Counted from the stretch's first letter, positions 41,468-50,196 are shown. The stretch: 64,000 nucleotides of DNA from an uncultured Oscillospiraceae bacterium (GCA_900539425.1 UQBX01000002.1:62001-126000); one strand, 5' to 3'. Notes: a model not told the origin generated them from the sequence alone. Translations and numbers: made by a program.

Positions 41468-42298
41468 ATGATAATTGAAGAGAGCAGAAACGGTATTATT
41501 CTTAAAGGCGTGGAGTGCCTGAGCCTGCCACTCACTCTTGACTGCGGCGAAGCGTTTCGCTGGGTAGAGCAGGAGGACGGCTCATGGAGCGGCGCCGCTT
41601 ACGGAAAATACCTGAACATTAAAGAAGAAAACGGAAACTTCATACTGAAAGACACCTCTTTGGAGGATTTTGAGAATGTGTGGCGCAATTATTTTGACCT
41701 TGACCGTGATTACGCCGCAATATGCGCAAAACTCAAAGAGGACGAGCTTGTGCGTGAAACGATAGACGAATACTACGGCATCAGGATATTAAATCAGGAG
41801 CCGTGGGAGGCGCTTGTTTCATTCGTCATAAGCCAGCAGAACAACATAAAGAGGATAAAAGGCATAATAAAGCGCCTTTGCGATACATACGGAGAAAAAA
41901 TCTGCGACGGCTGGCACGCTTTTCCCACAAGCAAAACGCTCAGCAAGCTCAGCGTGGAGGATTTTGAGGCGTTAGGTCTGGGCTACCGCGCGAAATATGT
42001 TAAAAAACTTGCCGATGATGTTGAGAGCGGCGTTATTGACCTTGCCGCGATTAAGGCGATGGATCTTGACGACGCAAAAAAGACTTTGCTTTCTATCTAC
42101 GGAGTGGGAGAAAAGGTGGCAAACTGCGCTCTCCTTTTCGGCTTTCAGTTTATACGGTGCTTTCCAGTTGACGTGTGGATGAAAAGAGTGCTTCAGTATT
42201 ACCCTGACGGTCTGCCCGAATGTTTCAGCGGATACGAGGGCATAGCGCAGCAGTATTTATTCCACTGGGCGCGAAACAATTTACAGGCGGTGAAATAA
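41468..42298 (+). CDS. 8-oxoguanine DNA glycosylase (OGG1 type)
   Basis: 276 residues. N-terminal Ogg domain (LDCGEAFRWV at 24-33), then the helix-hairpin-helix-GPD part: LLSIYGVGEKVANCALL with catalytic Lys216, and FPVDVWMKR with Asp235. Removes 8-oxoG opposite C and nicks the strand. The GGGGAG ribosome site is 14 bases from ATG 41468 but only 5 bases from an in-frame ATA at 41459, so the true start is unsure by three codons. The stop shares a base with the next ATG (TAATG). Confidence 0.9.
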   Translation: MIIEESRNGIILKGVECLSLPLTLDCGEAFRWVEQEDGSWSGAAYGKYLNIKEENGNFILKDTSLEDFENVWRNYFDLDRDYAAICAKLKEDELVRETIDEYYGIRILNQEPWEALVSFVISQQNNIKRIKGIIKRLCDTYGEKICDGWHAFPTSKTLSKLSVEDFEALGLGYRAKYVKKLADDVESGVIDLAAIKAMDLDDAKKTLLSIYGVGEKVANCALLFGFQFIRCFPVDVWMKRVLQYYPDGLPECFSGYEGIAQQYLFHWARNNLQAVK

Positions 42299-43023
42299 TG
42301 CAGAAACTTTTTACTGATTATGACGGCATTTCAGAAAAAATATATCTTAACGAGGAGCAGAGCCGCCACATTGCAAGAAGCCTGCGAATGAAAAAGGGCG
42401 ATATGATAACCGTTTGCACGGGTGACGGCAGCGACTACGGCTGTATAATAGACGATATTGACAAGGACGGCGTTGTGCTTTCCGTGTGCTACAAACAGGC
42501 TTCCGAAAGCGAGCCTGATATAAAAGTATCACTTTATCAGGGTGTGCCGAAAGGCGACAAGCTGGAGGACGTAATACAAAAATGCACGGAGCTTGGCGTA
42601 TATGAGATAATTCCCGTGCTTACAAAAAGGTGCGTGAGCCGCCCGCAGGAAAAGCAGGCGGAGAAAAAACGCCAGAGATACAACAAGATAGCGCTTGAGG
42701 CGGCACAGCAGAGCGGGCGCGGAATAGTGCCCGAAGTTAAAAAGATGACGGATTTTAAGACCGCCGTAAAAGAATGTGACGCGGATATAAAAATAGTATT
42801 TTATGAGGGCGGCGGACTGCCGCTGACGGACATAATAAAAAAAGGCGCAAAAAGCGCCGCTGTTTTCATTGGGCCAGAGGGCGGATTTGAAAAGGAAGAG
42901 GTTGAGTTTTTAAAAGAGAACGGAGCCACAGCGGCAACGCTCGGAAAAAGGATATTAAGAACACAGACTGCTCCCGCCGCGGCGCTTGCCGCCATAATGC
43001 TGCTGACGGGCAACCTTGAATAA
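42298..43023 (+). CDS. rsmE: 16S rRNA m3U1498 methyltransferase
   Basis: 241 residues. N-terminal PUA-like region (SRHIARSLRMKKGDMITVCTGDG) and a C-terminal SPOUT knot: CTELGVYEIIPVLTKRCVSR, then FIGPEGGFEKEEVEFL and LGKRILRTQTAPAAALA. Methylates U1498 of 16S rRNA in the 30S subunit. Its ATG overlaps the previous stop, so it is translated with the glycosylase. Length is normal. Confidence 0.95.
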   Translation: MQKLFTDYDGISEKIYLNEEQSRHIARSLRMKKGDMITVCTGDGSDYGCIIDDIDKDGVVLSVCYKQASESEPDIKVSLYQGVPKGDKLEDVIQKCTELGVYEIIPVLTKRCVSRPQEKQAEKKRQRYNKIALEAAQQSGRGIVPEVKKMTDFKTAVKECDADIKIVFYEGGGLPLTDIIKKGAKSAAVFIGPEGGFEKEEVEFLKENGATAATLGKRILRTQTAPAAALAAIMLLTGNLE

Positions 43024-43088
43024 TACCCGCCTTGCAATAAAACCGTGCGGCACGGGCATATTAATAAAAAAAGAAACGGGGCATTAAT

Positions 43089-44012
43089 ATGATTTATAAT
43101 GATCTTACTGAACTGATAGGAAATACACCGATGATGCGCCTTGACGCGCTTGCGAAAAGCGAGGGAGCTAAGGCGAATATTATAGCAAAGCTTGAATATT
43201 TCAATCCCGCTGGCTCGGTAAAAGACAGAGTTGCTTTCAACATGATAACCGAGGCTGAAAAATCAGGCAAACTCAAACCCGGCGCAACCATAATTGAGCC
43301 TACATCGGGCAACACGGGCATAGGCCTTGCGGCGGTGGGCGCTGCGCGCGGATATAAAGTGATACTGACCATGCCCGAAACAATGAGCGTGGAGCGCAGA
43401 AATCTTGTTAAGGCTTTCGGAGCTGAGGTAGTGCTTACAGACGGCTCAAAAGGTATGAGCGGCGCAATAGAAAAAGCGAACGAACTTAAAAAGAGCATTT
43501 ACGGCGCAATTATTGCGGGGCAGTTTGAAAACCCGGCAAACCCGCAGGCGCATTATGAAACAACGGGCCCCGAGATATGGCGTGACACAGAGGGAAAAAT
43601 TGACGTTTTTGTTGCGGGCATAGGCACGGGCGGCACTGTAAGCGGCGTGGGCAAGTACCTGAAAGAGCAGAACCCCGATATAAAGATTATCGGTGTTGAG
43701 CCCACCTCATCACCTGTTTTGACACAGGGACACGGCGGTGCGCACAAAATTCAGGGTATCGGCGCAGGATTTGTGCCCGAAACGCTCAACAGAGATGTAA
43801 TTGACGAGGTAATCACCTGCACGGACAAGGCGGCATACGAAACGGGCAACAAGATAGCAAAAGCGCACGGCATACTTGTGGGCATTTCAAGCGGCGCCGC
43901 AGTTTGGGCGGCGATTGAAATCTCAAAACGCCCCGAATTCAGCGGCAAAAACATAGTTGCGCTTTTGCCTGATACGGGCGACCGCTATCTTTCAACAGGT
44001 ATGTTTGATTAA
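43089..44012 (+). CDS. cysK: Cysteine synthase A (O-acetylserine sulfhydrylase)
   Basis: 307 residues. NPAGSVKDR (PLP Lys in the VKDR motif near residue 45), PTSGNTGIGLA, the GTGGT phosphate loop (GIGTGGTVSGVGKYL) and GISSGAAVWAA: the full fold-type II PLP pattern of CysK. Makes cysteine from O-acetylserine and sulfide. ATG after GGGGCATT. Single gene with its own terminator. No T-box or other leader is visible in the 65 bases ahead. Confidence 0.96.
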   Translation: MIYNDLTELIGNTPMMRLDALAKSEGAKANIIAKLEYFNPAGSVKDRVAFNMITEAEKSGKLKPGATIIEPTSGNTGIGLAAVGAARGYKVILTMPETMSVERRNLVKAFGAEVVLTDGSKGMSGAIEKANELKKSIYGAIIAGQFENPANPQAHYETTGPEIWRDTEGKIDVFVAGIGTGGTVSGVGKYLKEQNPDIKIIGVEPTSSPVLTQGHGGAHKIQGIGAGFVPETLNRDVIDEVITCTDKAAYETGNKIAKAHGILVGISSGAAVWAAIEISKRPEFSGKNIVALLPDTGDRYLSTGMFD

Positions 44013-44023
44013 AAGGCATAAGA

Positions 44024-44052
44024 AAAAGGCTCCCTTTCGGGAGCCTTTTTTA
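44024..44052 (+). terminator. Terminator of cysK
   Basis: AAGGCTCCC and GGGAGCCTT around TTTC, then TTTTTT. The same stem recurs at 45373-45402. Confidence 0.88.
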
Positions 44053-44064
44053 ACGATATGATTA

Positions 44065-44538
44065 TCAGGAAATATTACCGTTATTGTCGCAGGATATAGT
44101 TAATGTCAGGGGAACTGTTTTAGTAATGATACCGAGCCAGTATTTCTTTACAAGGAAATCACCTGTTGCGGTTCTTCCCGACTTGGAAGCGGTTGCCTCT
44201 TTTACTTTCCATGCAGTGTCATAAATATTATATGATGTAACTGCACCGGTGCAGGTGGCAGAACTGCCTGTATATGTAAATGTTGCTCTGAGAGTAACAC
44301 TCCATCTCAGCTCCTGCTCATCTCCGTCATAGTAATAACCGGTTTTACCCCTGGTTACCGTGCCGGAAGCGAAAGGACTTATCACTTCTTCAGTTCTGAT
44401 AATAATGTAACTGCCGTCCTCAAAATGCTGAACTTCGGTTTCTGTTTGCTCGTTTGTTTGGGCTAAAGCGCTAAACGGCACAGAAAAACAAAACATCATT
44501 GCAAGTAAAAATAATGCTATTCTTTTTGTAAGTTTCAT
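44065..44538 (-). CDS. Secreted small protein, unknown
   Basis: 157 residues with a clear Sec signal peptide (KRIALFLLAMMFCFSVPFSALA, cleavage about 26). The mature part is polar with beta-strand-rich segments (RWSVTLRATFTYTGSS, then WLGIITKTVPLTLTI), no Cys pair needed for folding, no catalytic motif. It follows a PadR/HAAS gene pair with an 11-base gap, so it may be secreted cargo under that regulator. Family not recognised by name. Confidence 0.65.
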   Translation of the reverse strand: MKLTKRIALFLLAMMFCFSVPFSALAQTNEQTETEVQHFEDGSYIIIRTEEVISPFASGTVTRGKTGYYYDGDEQELRWSVTLRATFTYTGSSATCTGAVTSYNIYDTAWKVKEATASKSGRTATGDFLVKKYWLGIITKTVPLTLTISCDNNGNIS

Positions 44539-44549
44539 AATTCTCTCCT

Positions 44550-44933
44550 TTACTTTGTTTCTACAACCACAACTACGCCTTCATCACTTTCGGCTCTTGA
44601 AATTGCAGAACCCGCTGCCGCAGCAACACCCCAAACTACCAAAGCGGTTACCAAAAAGACTGCAACAGTCTTTTTGATTTTAATTTTTCTATTTATTGTT
44701 TTAATATCTAAAGTATCTGAATACATTTTTGCAACTTCTTCTGTTTCTCCGAAGTGCATAATTATATCGCCCATGGACACATCTGAATTCTCTGCCGCGT
44801 AATCATATATCTCATATTTTAATCCGCGCAGATATTTTCTTTTTGAACTGAAATCGCCGGGCATCAGAGACTTTATATCATCAAGATATCTGTTTATTTC
44901 TTTCTTCAACGCGTCTTGCATATTTATTTGCAT
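44550..44933 (-). CDS. HAAS-domain single-pass membrane protein
   Basis: 127 residues from ATG 44933. The first 75 residues resemble the HAAS (DUF1700) helical signalling domain: INRYLDDIKSLMPGDFSSKRKYLRGL, then MGDIIMHFGETEEVAKMY. One membrane segment (KTVAVFLVTALVVWGVAAAAG) near 90-112 and a short acidic tail follow. HAAS proteins are common partners of PadR regulators. The gene overlaps the end of padR by about 50 bases, so it depends on padR translation. Confidence 0.75.
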   Translation of the reverse strand: MQINMQDALKKEINRYLDDIKSLMPGDFSSKRKYLRGLKYEIYDYAAENSDVSMGDIIMHFGETEEVAKMYSDTLDIKTINRKIKIKKTVAVFLVTALVVWGVAAAAGSAISRAESDEGVVVVVETK

Positions 44934-45264
44934 CGCCGTCCCTGCCGAGAATCCTGCTGACATTCTCACAAACCTTATCATAGTCATTAAGGAGCTGCAA
45001 ATAATAGAGTTTGCCCTTCTCTTCCATATGATAATATCTTCTTGTACGCTTTACACCGACTCTCTTTACGTAATCGGTGATATAGCCGGCTTCAGTCAAA
45101 CGGAACAGGATATTATAGAGCGAACCCTCAAGTATAAAATACTGCCCGCCTGTTTTATCCTTAAACGCCTGAGTAATCTGATAACCGTACAGATCCTCCT
45201 GCTGAAGCAGGTGCAGAATAAGCATTTCCGCAGTACCGCGTTTGAAATTATCTGAATTCTGCAT
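44881..45264 (-). CDS. PadR-family transcriptional regulator
   Basis: 127 residues. Winged helix in the first 90 residues: LILHLLQQEDLYGYQITQAFKDKTGG, then EGSLYNILFRLTEAGYI and RRYYHMEEKGK, the standard PadR pattern. A helical dimer tail follows. GGGGGAGG lies upstream. It likely represses its own operon with the HAAS protein and perhaps the secreted protein; this trio is common in Firmicutes and often senses envelope stress. Confidence 0.9.
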   Translation of the reverse strand: MQNSDNFKRGTAEMLILHLLQQEDLYGYQITQAFKDKTGGQYFILEGSLYNILFRLTEAGYITDYVKRVGVKRTRRYYHMEEKGKLYYLQLLNDYDKVCENVSRILGRDGDANKYARRVEERNKQIS

Positions 45265-45372
45265 TTTAACCTCCCCCTTATCGTTATTGTAATTTAATTA
45301 TATCATTCATAGCCTTGAGTGTAAATACCTGTTTTTGAAATATATCGATTAAAAAATGTAAATTTTTTCAGC

Positions 45373-45402
45373 AAAAAAAGGCTCCCACAAGGGAGCCTTT
45401 TC
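45373..45402. terminator. Terminator after the 19-residue peptide gene
   Basis: AAGGCTCCC and GGGAGCCTT around ACAA. TTTTTTT follows on the minus strand, TTTT on the plus strand. Confidence 0.82.
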
Positions 45403-45416
45403 ATTTGCTTAAATTC

Positions 45417-45476
45417 TTATTTCTTTGCAAAATAGGGATAGAAAACAAGTACCGCAAGCGCCTTTACGTATTTCAT
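45417..45476 (-). CDS. 19-residue peptide gene
   Basis: ATG 45476, preceded by AAAGGAG at 7 bases, encodes MKYVKALAVLVFYPYFAKK and a TAA, then a strong terminator 15 bases on. The peptide is hydrophobic in the middle with Lys at both ends, like a membrane-active or tiny membrane peptide. A perfect 10-bp inverted repeat (45488-45497 / 45514-45523) in the leader overlaps the ribosome site. Three TTTACA-type repeats lie further upstream. It sits behind a VanZ-like gene. Confidence 0.5.
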   Translation of the reverse strand: MKYVKALAVLVFYPYFAKK

Positions 45477-45487
45477 AGCGTTTCTCC

Positions 45488-45588
45488 TTTCGTGTTTTCG
45501 TTACATCTACATTAAACACGAAAGTGAGCTGTTTTTCTATAAACTGTGCTTTACACGGCGGTTTACATAACGCCTGTTTTGCTTTACA
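45488..45588 (-). promoter_or_regulatory. Repeats controlling the 19-residue peptide
   Basis: TTTCGTGTTT / AAACACGAAA form a hairpin next to the ribosome site. TGCTTTACA at 45547-45555 and 45580-45588, with GTTTACA at 45561-45567, form a direct-repeat set upstream. Confidence 0.45.
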
Positions 45589-46078
45589 TTTTGCTTTTTT
45601 TAAGAGTTTTTGCCATTTTTTTATAAATTGCGGCGGCAATTTTATAAACTGCGTATCCTATTATAACGCCGATTAAATTCAGTATAATATCATCCACATC
45701 AAAACTGCCGACTTTGAAAATGAGCTGGAATGTTTCCACGGCAAGTATAACAACAAACGAAACGGCGGCGCACTTCCACAAAGCCCTCAGCTTTTTTTCA
45801 AGGCACGGTATTAAAAAACCGAACGGCACAAAAAGCGCAATATTTCCGAAAATATTAAAAAGTGCAATATCCGTATTAATTCGGTTTTCCCTGAGCGCCC
45901 GCCAAAAACCGTTTATTGTTTCAAACGGAATAAGATTTACGGCATACTTTGCATATTCCGAAAGCGGCTGAGCCTGATCATAGACATTGCCGCGACCTCT
46001 TAAAAACAGAATATAAACAAGTGCCAGCACATAGACAGCAAGAGCCGCGCCTAAAATTGTTTTTAAAGCTTTTTTCAT
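45584..46078 (-). CDS. VanZ-like membrane protein
   Basis: 164 residues from ATG 46078 (GAGAGA upstream). Four membrane segments; NLIPFETI after the first, NIFGNIALFVPFGFLIP and VETFQLIFKVGSFDVDDIILNLIGVIIGY are the VanZ signatures. VanZ proteins give low-level glycopeptide or lipoglycopeptide resistance in some bacteria; most chromosomal ones have unknown roles. The C-terminus is Lys-rich. The 19-residue peptide gene lies 107 bases downstream, same strand. Confidence 0.85.
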   Translation of the reverse strand: MKKALKTILGAALAVYVLALVYILFLRGRGNVYDQAQPLSEYAKYAVNLIPFETINGFWRALRENRINTDIALFNIFGNIALFVPFGFLIPCLEKKLRALWKCAAVSFVVILAVETFQLIFKVGSFDVDDIILNLIGVIIGYAVYKIAAAIYKKMAKTLKKSKM

Positions 46079-46142
46079 TATGTTCTCTCTTTCTGCCCGC
46101 AAATTTAAGCTTAAAGCGTGCGCCTGAAAATCGGTGTGTGTT

Positions 46143-46817
46143 TTACTGTCTGAGCCTTGCCTCAAGTCTGTAAATAGGCAGACCCTGAGAAGCAAAGCGG
46201 TTTTCATATTCCGTTACTATATTGCCCTCAAAAGAGCTGTTATGCAAATCAAGGCTTACATTAGAAAGAGCGAAGCCCGACTGCGAAAGATTTTCTATTG
46301 AAAATTCAAAAAAGCGGGGGTTATCCGTTTTCTGGCAGATAACGCAATCGGCAGTCATAAGCTGCTTATATATCTCAAGAAAACGCGGGTGCGTGAGGCG
46401 GTGCTTTGCGTATTTTGCCTTGGGAAACGGGCAGCTGAAATTAAGATAAATCTCGCTCACGCTGTTTGCGGGTATAAAACGCGGCAGATATTCGGCGGCG
46501 CATTTCATAAAGCGCAGGTTTGGGATATTATCACGCATAGCGTTTTCCGCCGCGGCAACTATAACATTGCCCACCTTTTCCACTGCTATTATATTCTTAT
46601 CGGGGTTGCGTTTTGCGTATTCGCACGCAAAAGCGCCTTTGCCGCAGCCTATCTCAAGCACAAGCGGATTTTCGTTGCCGAAAATATCCTCTATGCTGTA
46701 AAGGCATTTGTTCCCTTCCTCATTTTCAAAATTCAGATCCGCCGTGTCGCAGTCCAGCAGATAGCTTTCACACTCCTGCAGACGTGCTTCAAGGTTTTTC
46801 TTTCTTCTCATTCTCAT
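46143..46817 (-). CDS. trmB: tRNA (guanine-N7-)-methyltransferase
   Basis: 224 residues. SAM site LVLEIGCGKGAFACEYAKRNPDKNII around 52-75, and the catalytic NFSCPFPKAKYAKHRLTHPRFL near 122-145, where most TrmB have FPDPWPK; the Asp-Pro-Trp is Ser-Cys-Pro-Phe here, a noticeable change. Makes m7G46 in tRNA. The gene is followed by VanZ and preceded closely by mnmA, another tRNA-modifying gene. Confidence 0.93.
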   Translation of the reverse strand: MRMRRKKNLEARLQECESYLLDCDTADLNFENEEGNKCLYSIEDIFGNENPLVLEIGCGKGAFACEYAKRNPDKNIIAVEKVGNVIVAAAENAMRDNIPNLRFMKCAAEYLPRFIPANSVSEIYLNFSCPFPKAKYAKHRLTHPRFLEIYKQLMTADCVICQKTDNPRFFEFSIENLSQSGFALSNVSLDLHNSSFEGNIVTEYENRFASQGLPIYRLEARLRQ

Positions 46818-46839
46818 AAAATATTCTTCTCTTTCGTAA

Positions 46840-47892
46840 TCAGATTATCGTGCCGCCGCCCACAACGGACTTTCCGTCATAAAGCACAAGCGCCTGACCC
46901 GGCGCCGCCGCCCTCTGCGGAGTGTCAAACACAACTTTTATTGTGTCATCATCTGTTTGATAAGCCGTGGCGGGCTGTTCTTTCATGTTATATCTTGTGC
47001 GGGCGTTAACACGCATACCGTCCTCAATTTCAGCAACGGACACAAGATTTATATCACGCGCGGTTACTTCACGGGAAAAAAGCTCATCGCCCTCTGTCAA
47101 AATAACACGGTTGTTTTCAATATCCTTTGAGCAGACGTAAAGCGGCACACGGTATGAAACGCCGAGTCCTTTTCTCTGCCCTATTGTATAGCGGATAATT
47201 CCGTTGTGCGTGCCAACCTTTTCGCCAGAAACGGTTACAAAATCGCCCGAGGGATACGCTCTGCCCGTTTCACGCTCTATAAACGCTGCATAATCGCCGT
47301 CGGGCACAAAGCATATATCCTGACTTTCCTTTTTATTTGAATTTACAAAGCCGTTTTCGGCGGCTATCTCTCTTATCTCACTCTTTGAACGTGTGCCGAG
47401 GGGAAAAACACAGTGAGAAAGTATCTCCTGCGGCAGAGAATAAAGAACATAACTCTGGTCTTTGCCTGCGTCAACAGCTTTTTTTAAAACGTACCTGCCC
47501 GTGTTTTTATCCTGAGAGCACACAACATAATGCCCCGTTGCGATATAATCACAGCCGAGCTCCTTTGCCTTTTCATAAAGCGCGCCGAATTTCAGAAAAC
47601 GGTTACAGTCAAGGCAGGGGTTGGGCGTTGCGCCGTGCTCATAAGTGCTTATAAATTTATCTATTACTTTTTCTTTAAATTCCTTTTGCAGGTCAAAAAC
47701 ATAAAACGGGATACCAAGACGCTCTGCCACTGCGGCGGCGTCTTTTTCATCCTGCTCATCGGCGCCGCCCCACAGGTGCATCATTGCGCCCACACATTCA
47801 TATCCTGCTTTTTTCATTAAAAGGGCGGCGACGCTGCTGTCCACGCCGCCGCTCATTGCAACAAGTGCTTTTTTGCTCATGCTGACTTTCAT
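46840..47892 (-). CDS. mnmA: tRNA 2-thiouridylase
   Basis: 350 residues. PP-loop VAMSGGVDSSVAALL near 12-26 activates U34 with ATP. NPCLDCNRFLKFG holds the first catalytic Cys, and SQDICFVPDGDYAAF the second. The C-terminal beta domain is full length. Puts sulfur on U34 of Lys, Glu and Gln tRNAs. ATG 47892 has a cramped AAAGG; ATG 47880 is a possible alternative. Upstream of trmB on the same strand. Confidence 0.95.
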   Translation of the reverse strand: MKVSMSKKALVAMSGGVDSSVAALLMKKAGYECVGAMMHLWGGADEQDEKDAAAVAERLGIPFYVFDLQKEFKEKVIDKFISTYEHGATPNPCLDCNRFLKFGALYEKAKELGCDYIATGHYVVCSQDKNTGRYVLKKAVDAGKDQSYVLYSLPQEILSHCVFPLGTRSKSEIREIAAENGFVNSNKKESQDICFVPDGDYAAFIERETGRAYPSGDFVTVSGEKVGTHNGIIRYTIGQRKGLGVSYRVPLYVCSKDIENNRVILTEGDELFSREVTARDINLVSVAEIEDGMRVNARTRYNMKEQPATAYQTDDDTIKVVFDTPQRAAAPGQALVLYDGKSVVGGGTII

Positions 47893-47925
47893 AGCCTTTC
47901 ATGCTTTTTAACGGTAAATATAATA

Positions 47926-48843
47926 TCAGCCGCCGTATTCAATCATTTTATCAATACAGCGCCTTGCTCTGTTCATAATATCGCTGTCAAGCTCTATTTC
48001 CTCGCCGCCTTTGCCCGTACAGCAGAGATAAACCTCCGGCAGGGTTGTCAGGCGCATATTTTCACAGATGAGTTCCTTTGAAACCGGGTAAAATCTTTTG
48101 CCCGGGCAGTCAAACTGCAGATGGGAAACAATGCTGTTTTCCGTGCCGATAATAAACTCGGCGGCATCGCTGTTTTCGGCGTACTGCATAATGCCCGCCG
48201 TTGAGCCTACATAATCAGCAAGCGATGTAACCTCCGGTTTACATTCGGGGTGCACGAGGAACAGCGCGTTCGGATGAGCCGCTTTTGCGGCCAAAACATC
48301 CTCTTTTGTAATCTTGGCGTGCTCGGGGCAGCCGCCCTGCATAAGTATAATATTTTTATCGGGGCAGTTTGCCGCAACGAATGAGCCCAAATTTATATCG
48401 GGCACAAAAATAACGTCCTTTTGCTCGAGCGCCGCCACTACTTTTACGGCGCAGGACGATGTTACGCAAACATCGCTCACTGCTTTAAGCTCTGCCGTGG
48501 TATTCACATACGCCGCAACAGCCGCCTGCGGATATTTTTCTCTGAGCGCAAGAATATCAGACGGAGTAAACTGCTCCGCCATAGGGCAGCCCGCCTGCGG
48601 GTGTGAAAGGATTACACGCTTTTCGGGTGAAAGTATTTTGCACGTTTCCGCCATAAAGCGCACGCCGCACATAAGCACGGTTTTGTTTTCCACGCTTTTT
48701 GCCTTTACGGACAAAGCATAAGAATCGCCCGTGAAATCCGCCACCTCGCAAACCTCGCGCGGTTCATAAGAATGGGCAAGAATACAAATATCGTTTTCTT
48801 TTTTAAGGCGCAGGATTTCCTGCTGCATTTCGTAAATTTTCAT
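47926..48843 (-). CDS. nadA: Quinolinate synthase A
   Basis: 305 residues. ILAHSYEPREVCEVADFTGDSYAL is the NadA start, MCGVRFMAETCKIL holds the first cluster Cys, TSSCAVKV the second, and CCTGKGGEEIELD the third: the usual [4Fe-4S] ligands. Joins iminoaspartate and DHAP to give quinolinate for NAD. nadB and nadC are not next to it here. GAGAGA precedes the ATG. Confidence 0.95.
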   Translation of the reverse strand: MKIYEMQQEILRLKKENDICILAHSYEPREVCEVADFTGDSYALSVKAKSVENKTVLMCGVRFMAETCKILSPEKRVILSHPQAGCPMAEQFTPSDILALREKYPQAAVAAYVNTTAELKAVSDVCVTSSCAVKVVAALEQKDVIFVPDINLGSFVAANCPDKNIILMQGGCPEHAKITKEDVLAAKAAHPNALFLVHPECKPEVTSLADYVGSTAGIMQYAENSDAAEFIIGTENSIVSHLQFDCPGKRFYPVSKELICENMRLTTLPEVYLCCTGKGGEEIELDSDIMNRARRCIDKMIEYGG

Positions 48844-48890
48844 AATTCTCTCTTTTTCCGAAACCTCTTAGAGTATTTTTTGCCGTGAGG

Positions 48891-50063
48891 TTAGATCTCA
48901 ACGCCGTCTGCCGTATGAACGAAACGAATTGAAAAATCATTTTCATACTGCGGATAAACGGCAAGATACTGTTCCCTGAGGAATGCGGCAACATCATCTT
49001 TTTTATCGGGATTTACAAGAGCGATGGACGAACCGTTGAAGCCCGCGCCGCTGAATCTGCCGCCGTAAACGCCGTCACATTTAAGCATTATCTCATAAAG
49101 TGTTTTAAGCTCGGGAGAGCCTGTTTCCCAATTATATATAGAGGAGTGGCCGGACTCAAACATAATTCTGCCGAACTCTGCAATATCGCCGTTTTCCCAT
49201 GCTTTTGCTCCGCGCTGAACACGGGAGAACTCGCCGTAGAAATGCTCTGCACGTCTGCGCCAAGCTGACGGTATTTTATTTTTATACTCGTCAAATATCT
49301 CCTTGGGCACATCGCGCATATAGCTGTCCTTAAAACTGCCGTAAGGGATACCCGCAAACGCTCTGAGAGCGAATGAAGCGGCCTTTGCCTCGTCTACCCT
49401 TGAATTGAAAGCGGTGTTTGCAAGCTTTCTTTCCTTGCCTGAAAAGATAACGGCAAATTCATAAGGCGGCATTTTTTCGCTCTGCGGGATAAGTTTATAT
49501 TCGTCAGTAAGCGTGTCCAAAAACAGCAGATGATTTTTCTTTGAGTACACCTCGCAGCTTTGATCCATCTTGCCTACGTTCATTTCAAGATAATCGTGCT
49601 CTGCATACAGAGCAAAATCAATAAGCTCCGCCCTTGTAAGCGAGATGCCGTTTATCTTGCATATAGCGGTAATGTATGAAATGAGCACCGCCGCTGAGGA
49701 CGAAAGACCACCGACGGGCAGACTTCCGTGGATAACGCCGATCATTCCCATTTCAACACGGTGTTTTCTTTTTACTGAAACGTAAGCCGCCTTTGCGAAA
49801 TCGCCCCAGTCATAAGACCTCTGCGCAAGCTCATAAGCGGAAAATTCCACAGCGCCGTCAAAATTTGCGCTGTAAAGCTTTACAGTGCCGTCATTCGTTG
49901 GCAGGAACGCGAGCGTAACGCCCTCGTCTATGGCAAATCCCGAAATCAGACCGTGCTGATAATCCGAATGAGCGCCTACAGGCGCTATGCGGTACGGGCA
50001 GTAAACTTTAAGAGGAGTTTCTGCCGTATCGAATTTCTGTTTAAACAAAGTTTCTGCGTCCAT
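48891..50063 (-). CDS. GHMP-family sugar kinase, galactokinase-like
   Basis: 390 residues. The N-terminal sugar signature reads YRIAPVGAHSDYQHG (24-38) where galactokinase has GRxNxIGEHTDYNxG: the Glu of GEH is Ala. PVGGLSSSAAVL (115-126) is the GHMP ATP loop. GAGFNGSSIALV near the end is the third motif. The altered signature resembles what I recall of plant galacturonokinase (GAH-D), so the substrate may be galactose or a uronic acid. The nearby galactofuranose genes and the GH35/GH101-like region favour galactose use. GGCGGTGA precedes the ATG. Confidence 0.8.
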   Translation of the reverse strand: MDAETLFKQKFDTAETPLKVYCPYRIAPVGAHSDYQHGLISGFAIDEGVTLAFLPTNDGTVKLYSANFDGAVEFSAYELAQRSYDWGDFAKAAYVSVKRKHRVEMGMIGVIHGSLPVGGLSSSAAVLISYITAICKINGISLTRAELIDFALYAEHDYLEMNVGKMDQSCEVYSKKNHLLFLDTLTDEYKLIPQSEKMPPYEFAVIFSGKERKLANTAFNSRVDEAKAASFALRAFAGIPYGSFKDSYMRDVPKEIFDEYKNKIPSAWRRRAEHFYGEFSRVQRGAKAWENGDIAEFGRIMFESGHSSIYNWETGSPELKTLYEIMLKCDGVYGGRFSGAGFNGSSIALVNPDKKDDVAAFLREQYLAVYPQYENDFSIRFVHTADGVEI

Positions 50064-50196
50064 AAATTCACCGCCGATAAAAAGTAATAATTTATTTATG
50101 AGAAATTAACATTTTTATTGTAGCATAAAGGAGAGGGCTTGGCAATAAAAATAAATTTTATACGGCGCACAAGCAAATTTCAACAACAGGTAAAGA

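Noticed and set aside
45409..45639. 76-codon minus-strand frame overlapping the peptide gene
   Set aside because: No ribosome site; Lys/Cys-rich noise in a different frame from the well-placed 19-residue gene.
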